Below are positions 18,479 to 26,879 of a stretch of 64,000 nt of DNA, in pieces; the stretch's first letter is position 1, and every line of letters begins with the position of its first letter. Position numbers and translations under genes: made by a program. The stretch comes from Rhodopseudomonas palustris (GTDB lineage: Bacteria > Pseudomonadota > Alphaproteobacteria > Rhizobiales > Xanthobacteraceae). The stretch covers positions 744,001 through 808,000 of the forward strand of contig NZ_CP058907.1 of NCBI RefSeq assembly GCF_013415845.1. The letters run 5' to 3'. The notes under the pieces were generated by a model. The model worked only from the letters and a program-made list of their open reading frames with translations. It ran no database searches and was not told the origin of the DNA.

Positions 18479-19291
18479 TCAGGCCACGGCGACGCCGGCC
18501 AATGCGGGGGCGGGAAGGCCGTGCGGCACGTGCGATGCGGTGCCGAGTACTTCGTCGGCTTCGAGGTCGTAGAGTTCGCGTGCGATCTGGTCGGTGAGCG
18601 CGGCCGGCGCGCCATCGAACACCACGCGGCCGGAGGCCATGCCGATCAGCCGGTCGCAATAGCTGCGGGCCAGATCGAGCGAGTGCAGATTGCACAGCAC
18701 GGTGATGCCGAAGTGCTTGTTGATGCGCAGCAGCGCATCCATCACGATCTTGGTGTTGCGCGGATCGAGCGAGGCGATCGGCTCGTCGGCGAGCACGATA
18801 TCGGGCTGCTGCACCAGGGCGCGGGCGATCGCGACGCGCTGCTGCTGACCGCCGGAGAGCTGGTCGGCGCGCTGCGCCGCGTAGGACGCCATGTCGAACT
18901 GATCGAGCGCCGAGATCGCCAGGGCGCGATCCTGCTCGGGCCACATCTGCACCAGCGAGCGCCACGACGGCACTTCGGACAGCCGGCCCATCAGCACGTT
19001 GGTCAGCACGTCGAGCCGGCCGATCAGGTTGAATTGCTGGAAGATCATCGCCGAGCGTGCGCGCCATTGCCGCAGCTCGCGGCCCTGCAGCGCGGTCACA
19101 TCGATGCCTTCGAACAGGATGCGGCCCTCGGAAGGCTCCGCCAGCCGGTTCAGCATGCGCAGTAGAGTCGACTTACCTGCGCCGGATCGGCCGATCACCC
19201 CGACGAAGCTGCCGCGCTCCACCGAAAACGATGCGCCATCTACGGCGGCTTTGCTGCCAAAACGGCAGGTCAGACCCTCAACTACCAGCAT
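18479..19291 (-). CDS. phnC: Phosphonate ABC transporter ATP-binding protein PhnC
   Basis: This 270-residue ATPase has Walker [10 protein letters not shown] (residues 34-42), Q-loop region [24 protein letters not shown] (the PhnC-typical NLIGRL), signature [15 protein letters not shown] and Walker [14 protein letters not shown]. It energises phosphonate uptake with PhnD and the two PhnE proteins and starts the leftward transport operon. Its ribosome site lies in the 3' arm of a perfect 8-bp hairpin. Confidence 0.96.
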   Translation of the reverse strand: MLVVEGLTCRFGSKAAVDGASFSVERGSFVGVIGRSGAGKSTLLRMLNRLAEPSEGRILFEGIDVTALQGRELRQWRARSAMIFQQFNLIGRLDVLTNVLMGRLSEVPSWRSLVQMWPEQDRALAISALDQFDMASYAAQRADQLSGGQQQRVAIARALVQQPDIVLADEPIASLDPRNTKIVMDALLRINKHFGITVLCNLHSLDLARSYCDRLIGMASGRVVFDGAPAALTDQIARELYDLEADEVLGTASHVPHGLPAPALAGVAVA

Positions 19292-19297
19292 GCGCTG

Positions 19298-19318
19298 CTC
19301 CCGAAACAGGTTCGGGAG
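19298..19318 (-). promoter_or_regulatory. Hairpin sequestering the phnC ribosome-binding site
   Basis: In the leftward message the arms CTCCCGAA (19318-19311) and TTCGGGAG (19305-19298) pair perfectly over a 5-nt loop. The second arm contains GGGAG, six bases before the phnC ATG at 19291, so the hairpin would hide the ribosome site. It may instead be a DNA operator. Regulation is inferred. Confidence 0.45.
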
Positions 19319-19391
19319 GAATCGCTAACGCCGTTGTTTTGCAACCGTGTGACAGTCGATGTAGTTCCGCCGACATATCAAGGTCTTCGCT

Positions 19392-19420
19392 ACGTCATCG
19401 ATGCGTCACGACGACGTCAT
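19392..19420 (+). promoter_or_regulatory. Three-unit Pho-box-like array before the hexapeptide/phnM2 operon
   Basis: The heptamers ACGTCAT (19392-19398), GCGTCAC (19403-19409) and ACGTCAT (19414-19420) recur at an exact 11-bp period with 4-bp spacers, the architecture of PhoB arrays (CTGTCAT-type units). All share GTCA at the same positions. It ends 50 bp before the ATG at 19471 and may also serve divergent phnC. Confidence 0.5.
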
Positions 19421-19470
19421 GAGCGACGCCGATGACAGGCTCAACCCCAATCATCGCGCACGAGAAACCC

Positions 19471-20148
19471 ATGGCTGCGAAACTGCTAACGGTCGCGCCG
19501 ACCGTCGATCCGACCGCCAAGCTGCACGACGTCTCGCTGGGCGCCTATTGCGAAGTCGGCGCCCGCACTATCCTGAACGAAGTGGCGATGGGCGATTACT
19601 CCTACGTCGTCAACGACTCGCAGATCACCTACACCAGCATCGGCAAGTTCTGCTCGATCGCGGCGATGACCAGGATCAACCCCGGCAATCACCCGATGCA
19701 GCGCGCCACCCAGGCGCACTTCACCTACCGCGCCAGCACCTATTTCGAGGGCGAGAGCGACGACGCCGAGTTCTTCGCCTGGCGCCGCGCCCATCATGTC
19801 GAGATCGGCCACGACGTCTGGATCGGTCACGGCGCCATCGTGCTGCCGGGCCGCAACATCGGCACCGGCGCGGTGGTTGCGGCCGGCGCGATCGTCACCC
19901 GGGACGTGCCCGCTTACACGATCGTGGCCGGCAATCCGGCGCGGCCGATCCGCCGGCGTTTCTCCGAGGAACAGGCGGAGCGTTTGGTGGCGCTGGCGTG
20001 GTGGAATTGGGACCACGAAGCGTTGCGCAAAGCGCTACCCGACTTCCGGAAATTGTCAGTGGACGAATTCCTCGACCGATATGAAGGTGCGGCCAAAGTG
20101 CAGCCGTCGGACCGGGAGCCGGCGACCGAACAGCAGGTGATGGGATGA
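19471..20148 (+). CDS. Left-handed beta-helix (hexapeptide repeat) acyltransferase of the phosphonate cluster
   Basis: This 225-residue protein from the ATG at 19471 ([20 protein letters not shown]) has hexapeptide-repeat turns throughout ([45 protein letters not shown]). Its C-terminal part carries [20 protein letters not shown] and [14 protein letters not shown], typical of xenobiotic/chloramphenicol-type acetyltransferases. This is the transferase type found in phn operons. An in-frame ATG at 19432 exists, but it lies only 12 bp after the Pho-box-like array, so 19471 is preferred. It overlaps phnM2 (ATGA). It may acylate an aminophosphonate in place of PhnO (inference). Confidence 0.85.
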   Translation: MAAKLLTVAPTVDPTAKLHDVSLGAYCEVGARTILNEVAMGDYSYVVNDSQITYTSIGKFCSIAAMTRINPGNHPMQRATQAHFTYRASTYFEGESDDAEFFAWRRAHHVEIGHDVWIGHGAIVLPGRNIGTGAVVAAGAIVTRDVPAYTIVAGNPARPIRRRFSEEQAERLVALAWWNWDHEALRKALPDFRKLSVDEFLDRYEGAAKVQPSDREPATEQQVMG

Positions 20149-21338
20149 GCGAGATCGCGATCGAAGGTGGCCGGACGCTGGTTGGCGACGAGATTGCCGA
20201 GGCCTCGCTGCAGATCGCCGGCGGCGCCATCGCCGCGGTCGGCTCCGCCGCCAGCAACGCGGCGATCCGCATCGATGCGCACGGCCTGCTGGTGCTGCCT
20301 GGGATCGTCGATCTGCACGGCGATGCCTTCGAGCGGCAGATGATGCCGCGGCCGGGCGTCGACTTTCCGATCGATGTCGCGCTGATCGACAGCGACCGCC
20401 AGGCGATCGCCAACGGCCTGACCACGGTCTTTCATGCCGTCACCTGGTCGTGGGAGCCCGGCCTGCGCAGCGCCGACAACGCTCGCCGGATGCTGGACGC
20501 GATCGATCTGACCAAGCCGCTGCTCTTGGCCGACACGCGGATTCATCTGCGCCACGAAACCTTTAATCTCGATGCGGTCGACGAGATCGCGCAATGGATC
20601 GGCGACCGCCGCGTCGATCTGTTCGCCTTCAACGATCACATGGACTCGACGCTGGCGAACCTCGCCAAGCCGCAGAAGCGGAACCGGATGGTCGAGCGCA
20701 CCGGTCTGTCCGACGACGAATTCGATCGGTTGGTCGAACGCATCGCGGCGCGTGGCGACGAAGTGCCACAGGCAAATCGGCGCCTCGCCGCCATCGCACG
20801 AGAGGTGTCGATGCCGATGCTGTCGCACGATGACGACACGCCGGCGATACGGCAGGGCTACCGTGATCTCGGCGTCGGCATCGCCGAATTCCCCACCACC
20901 GAGGAGACCGCACGCGATGCGGCGCTGCACGGCGACTTCATCGTGTTCGGCTCGCCGAACGTGGTGCGCGGTGGCAGCCACACCGGCTGGACCAAGGCGG
21001 CCGACATGATCGCCAAGGGACTGTGCTCGGTGCTGGCCTCCGATTACTACTACCCGGCGCCGCTGCTGGCCGCGTTCCGGCTGGTGCATGACGGCATCCT
21101 GCCGCTGGAGCAGGCCTGGAAGTTGATCTCGGAAAACCCCGCCAGCGCCGCAGGTCTGTCTGAGCGCGGCACGATCGCGAGCGGCCAGCGCGCCGACGTG
21201 CTGCTGGTCGACGATCGCGTCGCGCTGCGGCCGCGGATCGTCGCGGTGATCGCCGGCGGCCGGCTGGTGCATGTCGACGATCCGGAGCGGTTCGTGATCA
21301 CGCGCAAACTGCCGCACCCGGCTGGCGTTGCCGCTTGA
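20145..21338 (+). CDS. phnM: PhnM-like amidohydrolase (second, divergent copy)
   Basis: This 397-residue protein is clearly related to Phn[56 protein letters not shown] and ASDYYYPAP. It keeps the metal-ligand pattern H-x-D but has HGDAFE where copy 1 has HTDHLE, and it differs around DHMDSTL versus DHTPGQ, so its pocket differs. It overlaps the hexapeptide transferase and precedes a DUF1045 gene, suggesting a specialised phosphonate or ribosyl-phosphate branch. The exact substrate is uncertain. Confidence 0.9.
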   Translation: MSEIAIEGGRTLVGDEIAEASLQIAGGAIAAVGSAASNAAIRIDAHGLLVLPGIVDLHGDAFERQMMPRPGVDFPIDVALIDSDRQAIANGLTTVFHAVTWSWEPGLRSADNARRMLDAIDLTKPLLLADTRIHLRHETFNLDAVDEIAQWIGDRRVDLFAFNDHMDSTLANLAKPQKRNRMVERTGLSDDEFDRLVERIAARGDEVPQANRRLAAIAREVSMPMLSHDDDTPAIRQGYRDLGVGIAEFPTTEETARDAALHGDFIVFGSPNVVRGGSHTGWTKAADMIAKGLCSVLASDYYYPAPLLAAFRLVHDGILPLEQAWKLISENPASAAGLSERGTIASGQRADVLLVDDRVALRPRIVAVIAGGRLVHVDDPERFVITRKLPHPAGVAA

Positions 21339-21360
21339 TCTGACGTTATCATCATCGGTG

Positions 21361-22065
21361 ATGTCGAATTTTCCACGCTACGCGATTTACTATCTGCCCG
21401 CCGCAGGGAGCGCTCTGGCGCAGTTCGGGTCGGCGATGCTCGGTTACGATGTCGTCTCCGGCGACGATGTCCCGTTCGGCGAGGCGACTGCGTGCATCGC
21501 GGACTGGCGCGACATCACCGCAGACCCGCGGGGCTACGGCTTTCACGCCACCCTGAAGGCGCCGTTCGGTTTGAGCGGCGGCCGCAGCGAAAGCGATCTG
21601 CTGTGGGCCTGTGCGACCTTCGCCGAAACGCCGCGCGCAATTCCGCAGATCGCGCCGGTGATCCGTCCGATCGGCCGGTTCATCGCGCTGGTGCCCGAGG
21701 GGCCCTCGGAGACGCTGCAGCAACTCGCCGCAGACTGCGTCCGCGACTTCGACGAGTTCCGGGCACCGCTGTCGGCGGAGGATCGCGCCCGGCGCAAGCC
21801 GGAACGGTTGACGCCCGAGCAGGTCGGCTATCTCGACCGCTGGGGCTACCCTTATGTGATGGACGAGTTCCGGTTTCACATGACGCTGACCGGCGCGCTC
21901 GATCCGGCTCGCCATGACGAACTATTGGCGCTGCTGCGCGGACAGTTTGCGGCTACCGGCATCGACCGGATCGCGATCGATCGGATCGCGGTGCTGCGCC
22001 AGGACGCGCGCGGCGCACGCTTCAAGAGCATCGCGCAATTCGAATTGCGTAGCGCTGATTATTAG
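21361..22065 (+). CDS. DUF1045 protein of phosphonate operons, 2H phosphoesterase-like
   Basis: This 234-residue protein has the two H-x-T motifs of 2H phosphoesterases, HAT at residues 62-64 (YGFHATLKAPF) and HMT at 173-175 (FRFHMTLTGAL), each followed by hydrophobic strands. The ATG at 21361 starts MSNFPRYAIYYLPAAGSALA, the family-like N-terminus. It follows the second phnM by 22 bp. The fold hydrolyses cyclic phosphodiesters. As no PhnP is present, it may open the ribosyl 1,2-cyclic phosphate left by PhnJ (inference). It converges with the next gene, overlapping it by 4 nt. Confidence 0.85.
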   Translation: MSNFPRYAIYYLPAAGSALAQFGSAMLGYDVVSGDDVPFGEATACIADWRDITADPRGYGFHATLKAPFGLSGGRSESDLLWACATFAETPRAIPQIAPVIRPIGRFIALVPEGPSETLQQLAADCVRDFDEFRAPLSAEDRARRKPERLTPEQVGYLDRWGYPYVMDEFRFHMTLTGALDPARHDELLALLRGQFAATGIDRIAIDRIAVLRQDARGARFKSIAQFELRSADY

Positions 22066-23042
22066 CGCTCGAGAACGGCGCCGAGCCAGTCGCTGACCGC
22101 CTCCGGCATGGCGGCGACCCGGCCGGGCCAGGGACCGGTGGCGAAGCCGACATGGCCCCCTTCATCGGGCTGCCACAACGTCACCATCTCGCCGACCTCG
22201 TCCTGGGTCGGCAGTGAGACGGCCGGCACGAACGGGTCGTTGCGCGCGTTCACCACCAGCGCCGGGATCGTGATCTTGTGCAGATGAGGCTTGGACGAGG
22301 CGCGGGTCCAGTAATCGTCGACGCCGGTGAAGCCGTGCAGCGGCGCCGTGAAGGCGTCGTCGAATTCGCGCAAGGTTGTTGCCCGTTGCACCCGTTCGCG
22401 GTCGAACAGTCCCGGATGTTGCTGCCACTTCGCCAGCGCATTTGGAATCATCGTGCGCAGGAAGTGCCTTGTGTAGATCAGGCGGTTGACGCCGCTGTCG
22501 ATCGCAGCACCGGCGGCCACCAGATCGATGGGCGCTGAGACCGCCGCGACCGCGCGCGCGATTTCTGTAGCGCCCCTCCCGGCTTCCTCCGCCCAGCGCA
22601 GCAGCGCGTTGCCGCCAAGCGAGACGCCGGCGGCGAGCACCGGCGCGTCGGCGCGGTCGCGAATCCGCGCCAGCAGCCAGCCGACCTCCTGGAAGTCGCC
22701 GGAGTGGTACGAGCGCGGCGCCAGATTGAGTTCGCCCGAGCAGCCGCGAAAATGCGGGATCGACAGCCGCCAGCCACGCGCCAATGCGCCTTGGGCGAAG
22801 GCGATCGCGTAGCGGCTCGCCGACGATCCTTCGAGGCCGTGAAACAGCACCAGCCACGGCGCATGATCGGGGCCGGGCAGATGATCGATGTCGATGAAGT
22901 CGCCGTCGGGCGCCCGCCAGCGTTCGCGGTTGAGCTTGATGGCTTGTGAGGCCCGCGGCTGCGCGAACAACGTCGGCCAGATGGTTTGCAGATGGCCGCC
23001 GGGCAGCCACCACGGTGCGCGATAGGATCGCAGATCGGTCAT
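22062..23042 (-). CDS. YheT-family alpha/beta hydrolase
   Basis: This 326-residue hydrolase starts MTDLRSYRAPWWLPGGHLQT; WLPGGHLQTIWPTL is the YheT/AB-hydrolase-4 signature. It has the oxyanion segment LVLFHGLEGSSASRYA, nucleophile elbow AAGVSLGGNALL (Ser in GVSLGG), the acid segment VVNARNDPFVP and catalytic His in EGGHVGF. The ATG at 23042 is chosen over upstream options because it gives the family start. The natural substrate of YheT proteins is not settled; esterase activity on acyl substrates is likely. Confidence 0.92.
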   Translation of the reverse strand: MTDLRSYRAPWWLPGGHLQTIWPTLFAQPRASQAIKLNRERWRAPDGDFIDIDHLPGPDHAPWLVLFHGLEGSSASRYAIAFAQGALARGWRLSIPHFRGCSGELNLAPRSYHSGDFQEVGWLLARIRDRADAPVLAAGVSLGGNALLRWAEEAGRGATEIARAVAAVSAPIDLVAAGAAIDSGVNRLIYTRHFLRTMIPNALAKWQQHPGLFDRERVQRATTLREFDDAFTAPLHGFTGVDDYWTRASSKPHLHKITIPALVVNARNDPFVPAVSLPTQDEVGEMVTLWQPDEGGHVGFATGPWPGRVAAMPEAVSDWLGAVLER

Positions 23043-23286
23043 ATCGAATGAGGCAAAGGAGCGGGCAAACAGACACAGGACGCGCGAAGGAGGCCTAGCT
23101 ATCCACCCGCACCGTGACGAGTGCAACTGGTCGCGTCAATGCCGCGCCAGCTTTGCATTTGCAACTGGCGTCCGCTGCAGCCGCTATGTCGCAGTTGTTG
23201 TCGGGCCGGCATCGCCGTAAGCTTCGTCCGATAAAGATAAGCGACCGGCGCCGACGCGGCCCGGATCGCACCACGAGGAAACCGCC

Positions 23287-23481
23287 ATGAAGGTCGCCGA
23301 CACAGCTCCCTTCCGCAACCTGTCGCCCGACGAGTTGGAATGGCTCGCCGCCGCCGAATGGGCGCAGGCCGAATCGCTCAGCGACGCTCCGAAGGGACTG
23401 GTGATGCAGTCCGCCACCGAGATGCATGCGCGCGCCAAGCTGAAGCGCATCCTGCTCAGCCAGGTCCCGACGAAGCACTAG
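23287..23481 (+). CDS. Small protein of unknown function, 64 aa
   Basis: This 64-residue protein (MKVADTAPFRNLSPDELEWL ... SQVPTKH) is preceded by a GAGGAAA ribosome site. It is predicted to be helical, soluble and rich in Ala, Leu and Glu, with a basic C-terminal part. Codon use matches neighbours. It stands alone between the divergent hydrolase gene and a gene-poor stretch. No family is recognised. Confidence 0.6.
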   Translation: MKVADTAPFRNLSPDELEWLAAAEWAQAESLSDAPKGLVMQSATEMHARAKLKRILLSQVPTKH

Positions 23482-23982
23482 GATCTGGAGCTTCGAACAG
23501 TCCGTTCGAGACCGGCTCTCTGTGCGGTAACTTCGTCCGCTGTGCGCGCGACAAGAATCTAGAACTTTCGTCGGCGTCGCTCGACGCTACCCTCGAACTT
23601 GCATTTGCCATTCGAGGGTTCTGTTCAGGACGTGAGTTGTGGTGTGGGGGGGGCGACGCCAGAGATAGTTTTCGATTTAATCATTGCGTGGTCATTCCAG
23701 CGAATCGATTAGCAATCGAGGAAAGGCCGGTCGCATAAGCCAAATCCGTTTGCGAGGTGCTTGCCGATCAGCGCGAGACAGCTCCCGAAATCGCGCCTGT
23801 GATCAGGTCGCTGTCCAGTCTTTTGTTCGGTCGCGCCTGTGTACTGGCATGCTCGATCGTCGCAAGAATTGCGACGCCGGCTATGGTGGCCCCGAACGTC
23901 GCCGGGCGCGTGACAAAGGATGGTCGCAGGCTGCGTGAACCGATAGTTGACTGGTCTGCGTGGGCGCGCCCACAACGAGCCG
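23482..23982. other. Gene-poor stretch of about 500 bp
   Basis: No convincing gene is seen. It is less GC-biased than the flanks and contains a run of nine G at 23645-23653. The inverted words CCCTCGAA (23589-23596) and TTCGAGGG (23611-23618) could form a hairpin downstream of the 64-aa protein gene. A short leftward open stretch near 23765-23930 encodes a possible hydrophobic segment but lacks a clear start or ribosome site. Confidence 0.5.
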
Positions 23983-24459
23983 ATGACCAGTGCCTCGCTC
24001 TCCGTCTGTCCGGTTGGCCCCGGCGCCTATGTGGTGGCGATCGCGATCGCGGCACCGCTCACGGTCCGGCTCGGCGGCGCCCTGTCGGCGCGGCTTCGGC
24101 CTGGGCGTTATCTGTATTGCGGTTCGGCCTATGGGCCGGGCGGACTGCAGGCCCGGCTCGCGCGGCATTTTCGCAAGGACAAATCGATCCGTTGGCACGT
24201 CGATCAATTGACCACGGCCGGCGAGGTCAAAGGCGCCTGGGCCATCGCGCTCGGCAACGAATGCGCGCTCGTAGATCGGCTCGGATTTCTTCCGGTGCCG
24301 ATCGAGGGATTCGGCGCCACCGATTGTGCGCACTGCCGCAGTCATCTGCTGTGCTGGCCATCGCGCGTACCTGCCCGCGCCATTCGCGCCGCGCTGGCCG
24401 CGGGCGGCGAAGCGCCGGTGTGGCTGCGGGTAAGCGCTACGCCCCGGTCTCGCGCCTGA
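23983..24459 (+). CDS. DUF123 / GIY-YIG-like domain protein
   Basis: This 158-residue protein matches the DUF123 family related to GIY-YIG nucleases: GAYVVAIAIA, PGRYLYCGSAYGPGGLQARL, RHFRKDKSIRWHVDQLT and a C-terminal Cys pair in GFGATDCAHCRSHL. The ATG at 23983 (MTSASLSVCPVGPGAY) places the domain at the N-terminus as usual; 23947 is an upstream alternative. A nuclease role is not established for this family. It converges with cutA, overlapping by 23 nt. Confidence 0.85.
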   Translation: MTSASLSVCPVGPGAYVVAIAIAAPLTVRLGGALSARLRPGRYLYCGSAYGPGGLQARLARHFRKDKSIRWHVDQLTTAGEVKGAWAIALGNECALVDRLGFLPVPIEGFGATDCAHCRSHLLCWPSRVPARAIRAALAAGGEAPVWLRVSATPRSRA

Positions 24460-24760
24460 TCCAGCCGAGATACTTCTCTGCGCCGGCGGTCACCGGGAGC
24501 TGGATGATCTCCGGGGTGTCGTAGGAGTGCAGCGAGGTGATCAGGTCGCGCAGGGCGGCGAATTTCGTCGGCAGGGTCTTGAACAGGAGCAGTTGCTCGG
24601 CGTCGCTGGTGATCTTGCCGTCCCACCAATAATGGCTGGTGATGGCCTGGATCTGGACGCAGGCGGCGAGCCGGGCCTCGAGTGTTGCGACTGCCAAGCG
24701 TTCCGCTTCCTCCTTGTTCGGCGCCGTCACCATCACCACGCAGGCCTCGCCCTGATCCAT
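24437..24760 (-). CDS. cutA: Divalent-cation tolerance protein CutA1
   Basis: This 107-residue CutA1 protein has the core motifs VVMVTAPNKEEAERLA, EARLAACVQI, SHYWWDGKI and the trimer strand QLLLFKTLPTKFAALRDLI. The ATG at 24760 gives MDQGEACVVMVTAPN, standard length for CutA1 (about 105-115 residues). CutA1 proteins form stable trimers and are linked to copper and other metal tolerance, though the mechanism is unclear. It overlaps the DUF123 gene tail to tail. Confidence 0.93.
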   Translation of the reverse strand: MDQGEACVVMVTAPNKEEAERLAVATLEARLAACVQIQAITSHYWWDGKITSDAEQLLLFKTLPTKFAALRDLITSLHSYDTPEIIQLPVTAGAEKYLGWIRRETGA

Positions 24761-24859
24761 CGCCGCGCTCCTTGGCTTCGATTTGATCCGACGCGTTGCA
24801 GGCCGCGCCGGTTGTTTGCTAGGCGCAAGTGGTTCCCAGTCAGCTTCGGAAGGTCCGTC

Positions 24860-25075
24860 ATGCCGATTTACGGCTTCGTCTGCAACAAATGCGGTCACCA
24901 GTTCGAGACGCTGCTGTTCTCCGGTGAATCCGCGGTGTGCCCGTCCTGCGAGAGCACCAGCCTCGAGCAGCAATTGTCGCTGATCGCCAGGCCCGCCAAG
25001 GGCGGGCCGGAGGCGCCGATGTGCGACGGCAAGGGGGGCTGTGGCGGTTGCTGCATGCCGGACGTCTGCGCCTAG
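24860..25075 (+). CDS. FmdB-like zinc-ribbon regulatory protein
   Basis: This 71-residue protein starts MPIYGFVCNKCGHQFETL, the FmdB/CxxC-CxxC-SSSS family start. Zinc ligands are C8/C11 and C27/C30. The tail ends CGGCCMPDVC, giving an extra Cys cluster. The ATG at 24860 follows GGAAGG. Such proteins are putative regulators; the target is unknown. It diverges from cutA with a 99-bp gap, and both are metal-linked families. Confidence 0.88.
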   Translation: MPIYGFVCNKCGHQFETLLFSGESAVCPSCESTSLEQQLSLIARPAKGGPEAPMCDGKGGCGGCCMPDVCA

Positions 25076-25180
25076 CCGGTCGGACGGCTCCCGCTGGGGA
25101 CGCCGCGTCTGCCGGAAGGAACGATCCTGCGCTTCAGGTCGTTTGCACGCCGACGAGCAACCCTCCGAGGCATGCCAGAC

Positions 25181-25693
25181 ATGACGCAGATCACCCGTAC
25201 GTTCGACAGTGCCGCACAGGCCAAGGCCGCAGTCGCCGAACTCAAGCAGCGCGGCTTCAACCGGGTCGAACTCGTCGAGGTACCCGATCGTCGCGGTCCG
25301 AGCGGCGGCGGGGCCGTCGTGCGGGTCGAGCCGCCGTTTGGGTCAGCGCTCGCCGCCACGACCATTCTCGATGGTCATAGTGGCAGCCGGGCCGGCGCCG
25401 CCAGCCCCGCTGCGCCGCCTCCCGCGCAGCCGGCGAAGACCGAGTTGCAGTCTGCGCCGGCCGCCAGCAGACCAACAGCCTCGGCTGCCACACTAACCGC
25501 CGCGCCGGCGCGCCCGGCACTGCCGCAGGAGCGTCGCGAGGAGCTGCGGGGCGGTCCCCGCACGGTGTCTGAATGGCTTGGGATTCCGGTGCTGATCGAT
25601 TCCAATACCTTCTTTTCCGGCTTCCCGTTGCTGCTGAGGCGGCCGCGTAAATCTGCTGCCGCAAACGCATCTCCCGCGACCAAGCCCGAGTGA
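25181..25693 (+). CDS. Uncharacterised two-part protein with Ala/Pro-rich linker, 170 aa
   Basis: The N-terminal part (about residues 1-65, MTQITRTFDSAAQAKAAVAE, LKQRGFNRVELVEVPDRR) resembles small alpha/beta stress-protein modules that begin with a 'sliding' AAQAKAAV helix. A low-complexity Ala/Pro/Ser linker (about 70-115) leads to a short C-terminal part, GPRTVSEWLGIPVLIDSNTF. The start at 25181 is preferred over 25172 because GAGG is properly spaced from it. No domain is recognised with confidence. Confidence 0.65.
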   Translation: MTQITRTFDSAAQAKAAVAELKQRGFNRVELVEVPDRRGPSGGGAVVRVEPPFGSALAATTILDGHSGSRAGAASPAAPPPAQPAKTELQSAPAASRPTASAATLTAAPARPALPQERREELRGGPRTVSEWLGIPVLIDSNTFFSGFPLLLRRPRKSAAANASPATKPE

Positions 25694-25864
25694 TCCGGCG
25701 GATTTGTCGCCGGCTTTCGACGGCCTCCCTGCTTCCGTCCGCGGATTCTGCTTGCTAGCATCCGCGTCGCCTCGCCGCCCGGCGGGGACCACGACATCAG
25801 CGACCCGATGACGTGCGCTGCGCGCCAGCCGGCGTGCGCGCCGCATGCGGCAGGAGTGCAGGCC

Positions 25865-26353
25865 ATGAAGCTCACCAGTCCCGACATCGCCGAAGGCGCC
25901 ACCATCACGCACGAGCAATTGTTCAACAGCTTCGGCTGCACCGGCGCCAACGTCTCGCCGGCGTTGAGTTGGAGCGACGCGCCCGCCGGCACCAAGAGCT
26001 TCGCGGTGACGATGTACGATCCGGACGCACCGACTGGCAGCGGCTGGTGGCACTGGGTGGTGTTCAACATTCCGGCCACGACGACGTCGTTGCCGAAGGG
26101 CGCGGGAGATGTCGCAAAGGGCTTGATGCCAGAAGGCACGATCCAGGGCCTGACCGACTTCGGCGTGCCCGGTTACGGCGGTCCGTGCCCGCCGCCGGGT
26201 GACAAGCCGCACCGCTACCAGATCACAGTGTTCGCGGTCGATGTCGAAAAGCTGCCGAACGCCGGCGCCACGGCGATGCCGGCGCTGGTCGGCTTCGACC
26301 TCAACTTCCACACCCTGGCGAAGACGACGATCACCGGACTGTTCGGGCGTTAA
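25865..26353 (+). CDS. YbhB/YbcL-family PEBP (Raf-kinase-inhibitor-like) protein
   Basis: This 162-residue protein shows the PEBP ligand-pocket motifs MYDPDAPTGSGWWHWVVFNI and GKPHRY-like DKPHRYQITVFAV, plus NVSPALSWSDAPAGTKSFAV. The ATG at 25865 (MKLTSPDIAEGATI) gives the usual bacterial length. An upstream in-frame ATG at 25808 adds a Cys-rich head of doubtful reality. Bacterial PEBPs are cytoplasmic or periplasmic ligand binders of unclear role. Confidence 0.9.
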   Translation: MKLTSPDIAEGATITHEQLFNSFGCTGANVSPALSWSDAPAGTKSFAVTMYDPDAPTGSGWWHWVVFNIPATTTSLPKGAGDVAKGLMPEGTIQGLTDFGVPGYGGPCPPPGDKPHRYQITVFAVDVEKLPNAGATAMPALVGFDLNFHTLAKTTITGLFGR

Positions 26354-26477
26354 GCCCGAGCAGATGCCATCCTGTTCGCTGCTGATGCCGGATTGCTCCG
26401 GTTATCAGCAACGACGGGATTGAAGCGTAAGGGCCAGGACGACCGAGACCGCGCCGGTCGTCTCGAAGGCGCTGTGA

Positions 26478-26735
26478 TCAGTTGCTGGCTTCTGAGCTTC
26501 GGCTTGACGAGCTGCGCGTAATCGCGGCGGCCGGTCCGCTCGAAAGGCAGGGAATCTGGCGCCATGATCCGTCGGGTGCGCGTTCGTAGGAGCTGCATCC
26601 CGACGCCGTCGCTGCGGCCTCGCCGGCGTTGCGCTGATCCTGCTGACCGCGCGCCAGTGCCGGTGCGGCAGAGAGGCTCGACGCGACCAGCGCGCCGGCA
26701 AACAAAGCGGTCGTCCAAAGATTGGTAGTTCGCAT
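26478..26735 (-). CDS. Small secreted protein, 85 aa
   Basis: This leftward gene encodes 85 residues with a clear signal peptide, MRTTNLWTTALFAGALVASS, cleavage near APALA. A mature chain of about 55 residues contains two cysteines (GCSSYERAPDG, RQIPCLSSGP) that could form a disulfide, and ends in a Ser-rich tail. GGAGG precedes the ATG at 26735. No family is recognised; it is probably periplasmic. Confidence 0.65.
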   Translation of the reverse strand: MRTTNLWTTALFAGALVASSLSAAPALARGQQDQRNAGEAAATASGCSSYERAPDGSWRQIPCLSSGPAAAITRSSSSRSSEASN

Positions 26736-26844
26736 GTCCGGTCCTCCGTTATCGGAAACGCGGACGGAGTCCTGACGCGCGAATGTGACGATTTCTTGCA
26801 AATTGCGGCCGTCGCCGCGATCTTGCCTTAACGATCAACAAACA

Positions 26845-26869
26845 GCGCGGGCGCTCAGTGCGCCCGCGC
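26845..26869 (-). terminator. Probable intrinsic terminator after bluB
   Basis: GCGCGGGCGC (26845-26854) and GCGCCCGCGC (26860-26869) form a perfect 10-bp stem with a 5-nt loop, 11 bp past the bluB stop. On the leftward transcript the stem is followed by TGTTTGTTG, moderately T-rich. It probably ends the cobT-bluB transcript. Confidence 0.65.
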
Positions 26870-26879
26870 ACCATGGAAC

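Noticed and set aside
19349..19365. A CTGTCAC word on the minus strand as a Pho box for phnC
   Set aside because: Only one good heptamer is present; the words 11 bp on either side match in about three of seven positions.
23645..23653. Run of nine G as a phase-variable tract
   Set aside because: It is not within or just before a convincing gene, so switching has no visible target.
23768..23930. Short leftward frame encoding a hydrophobic stretch
   Set aside because: There is no plausible start codon with ribosome site and no family resemblance; noted only as part of the gene-poor stretch.
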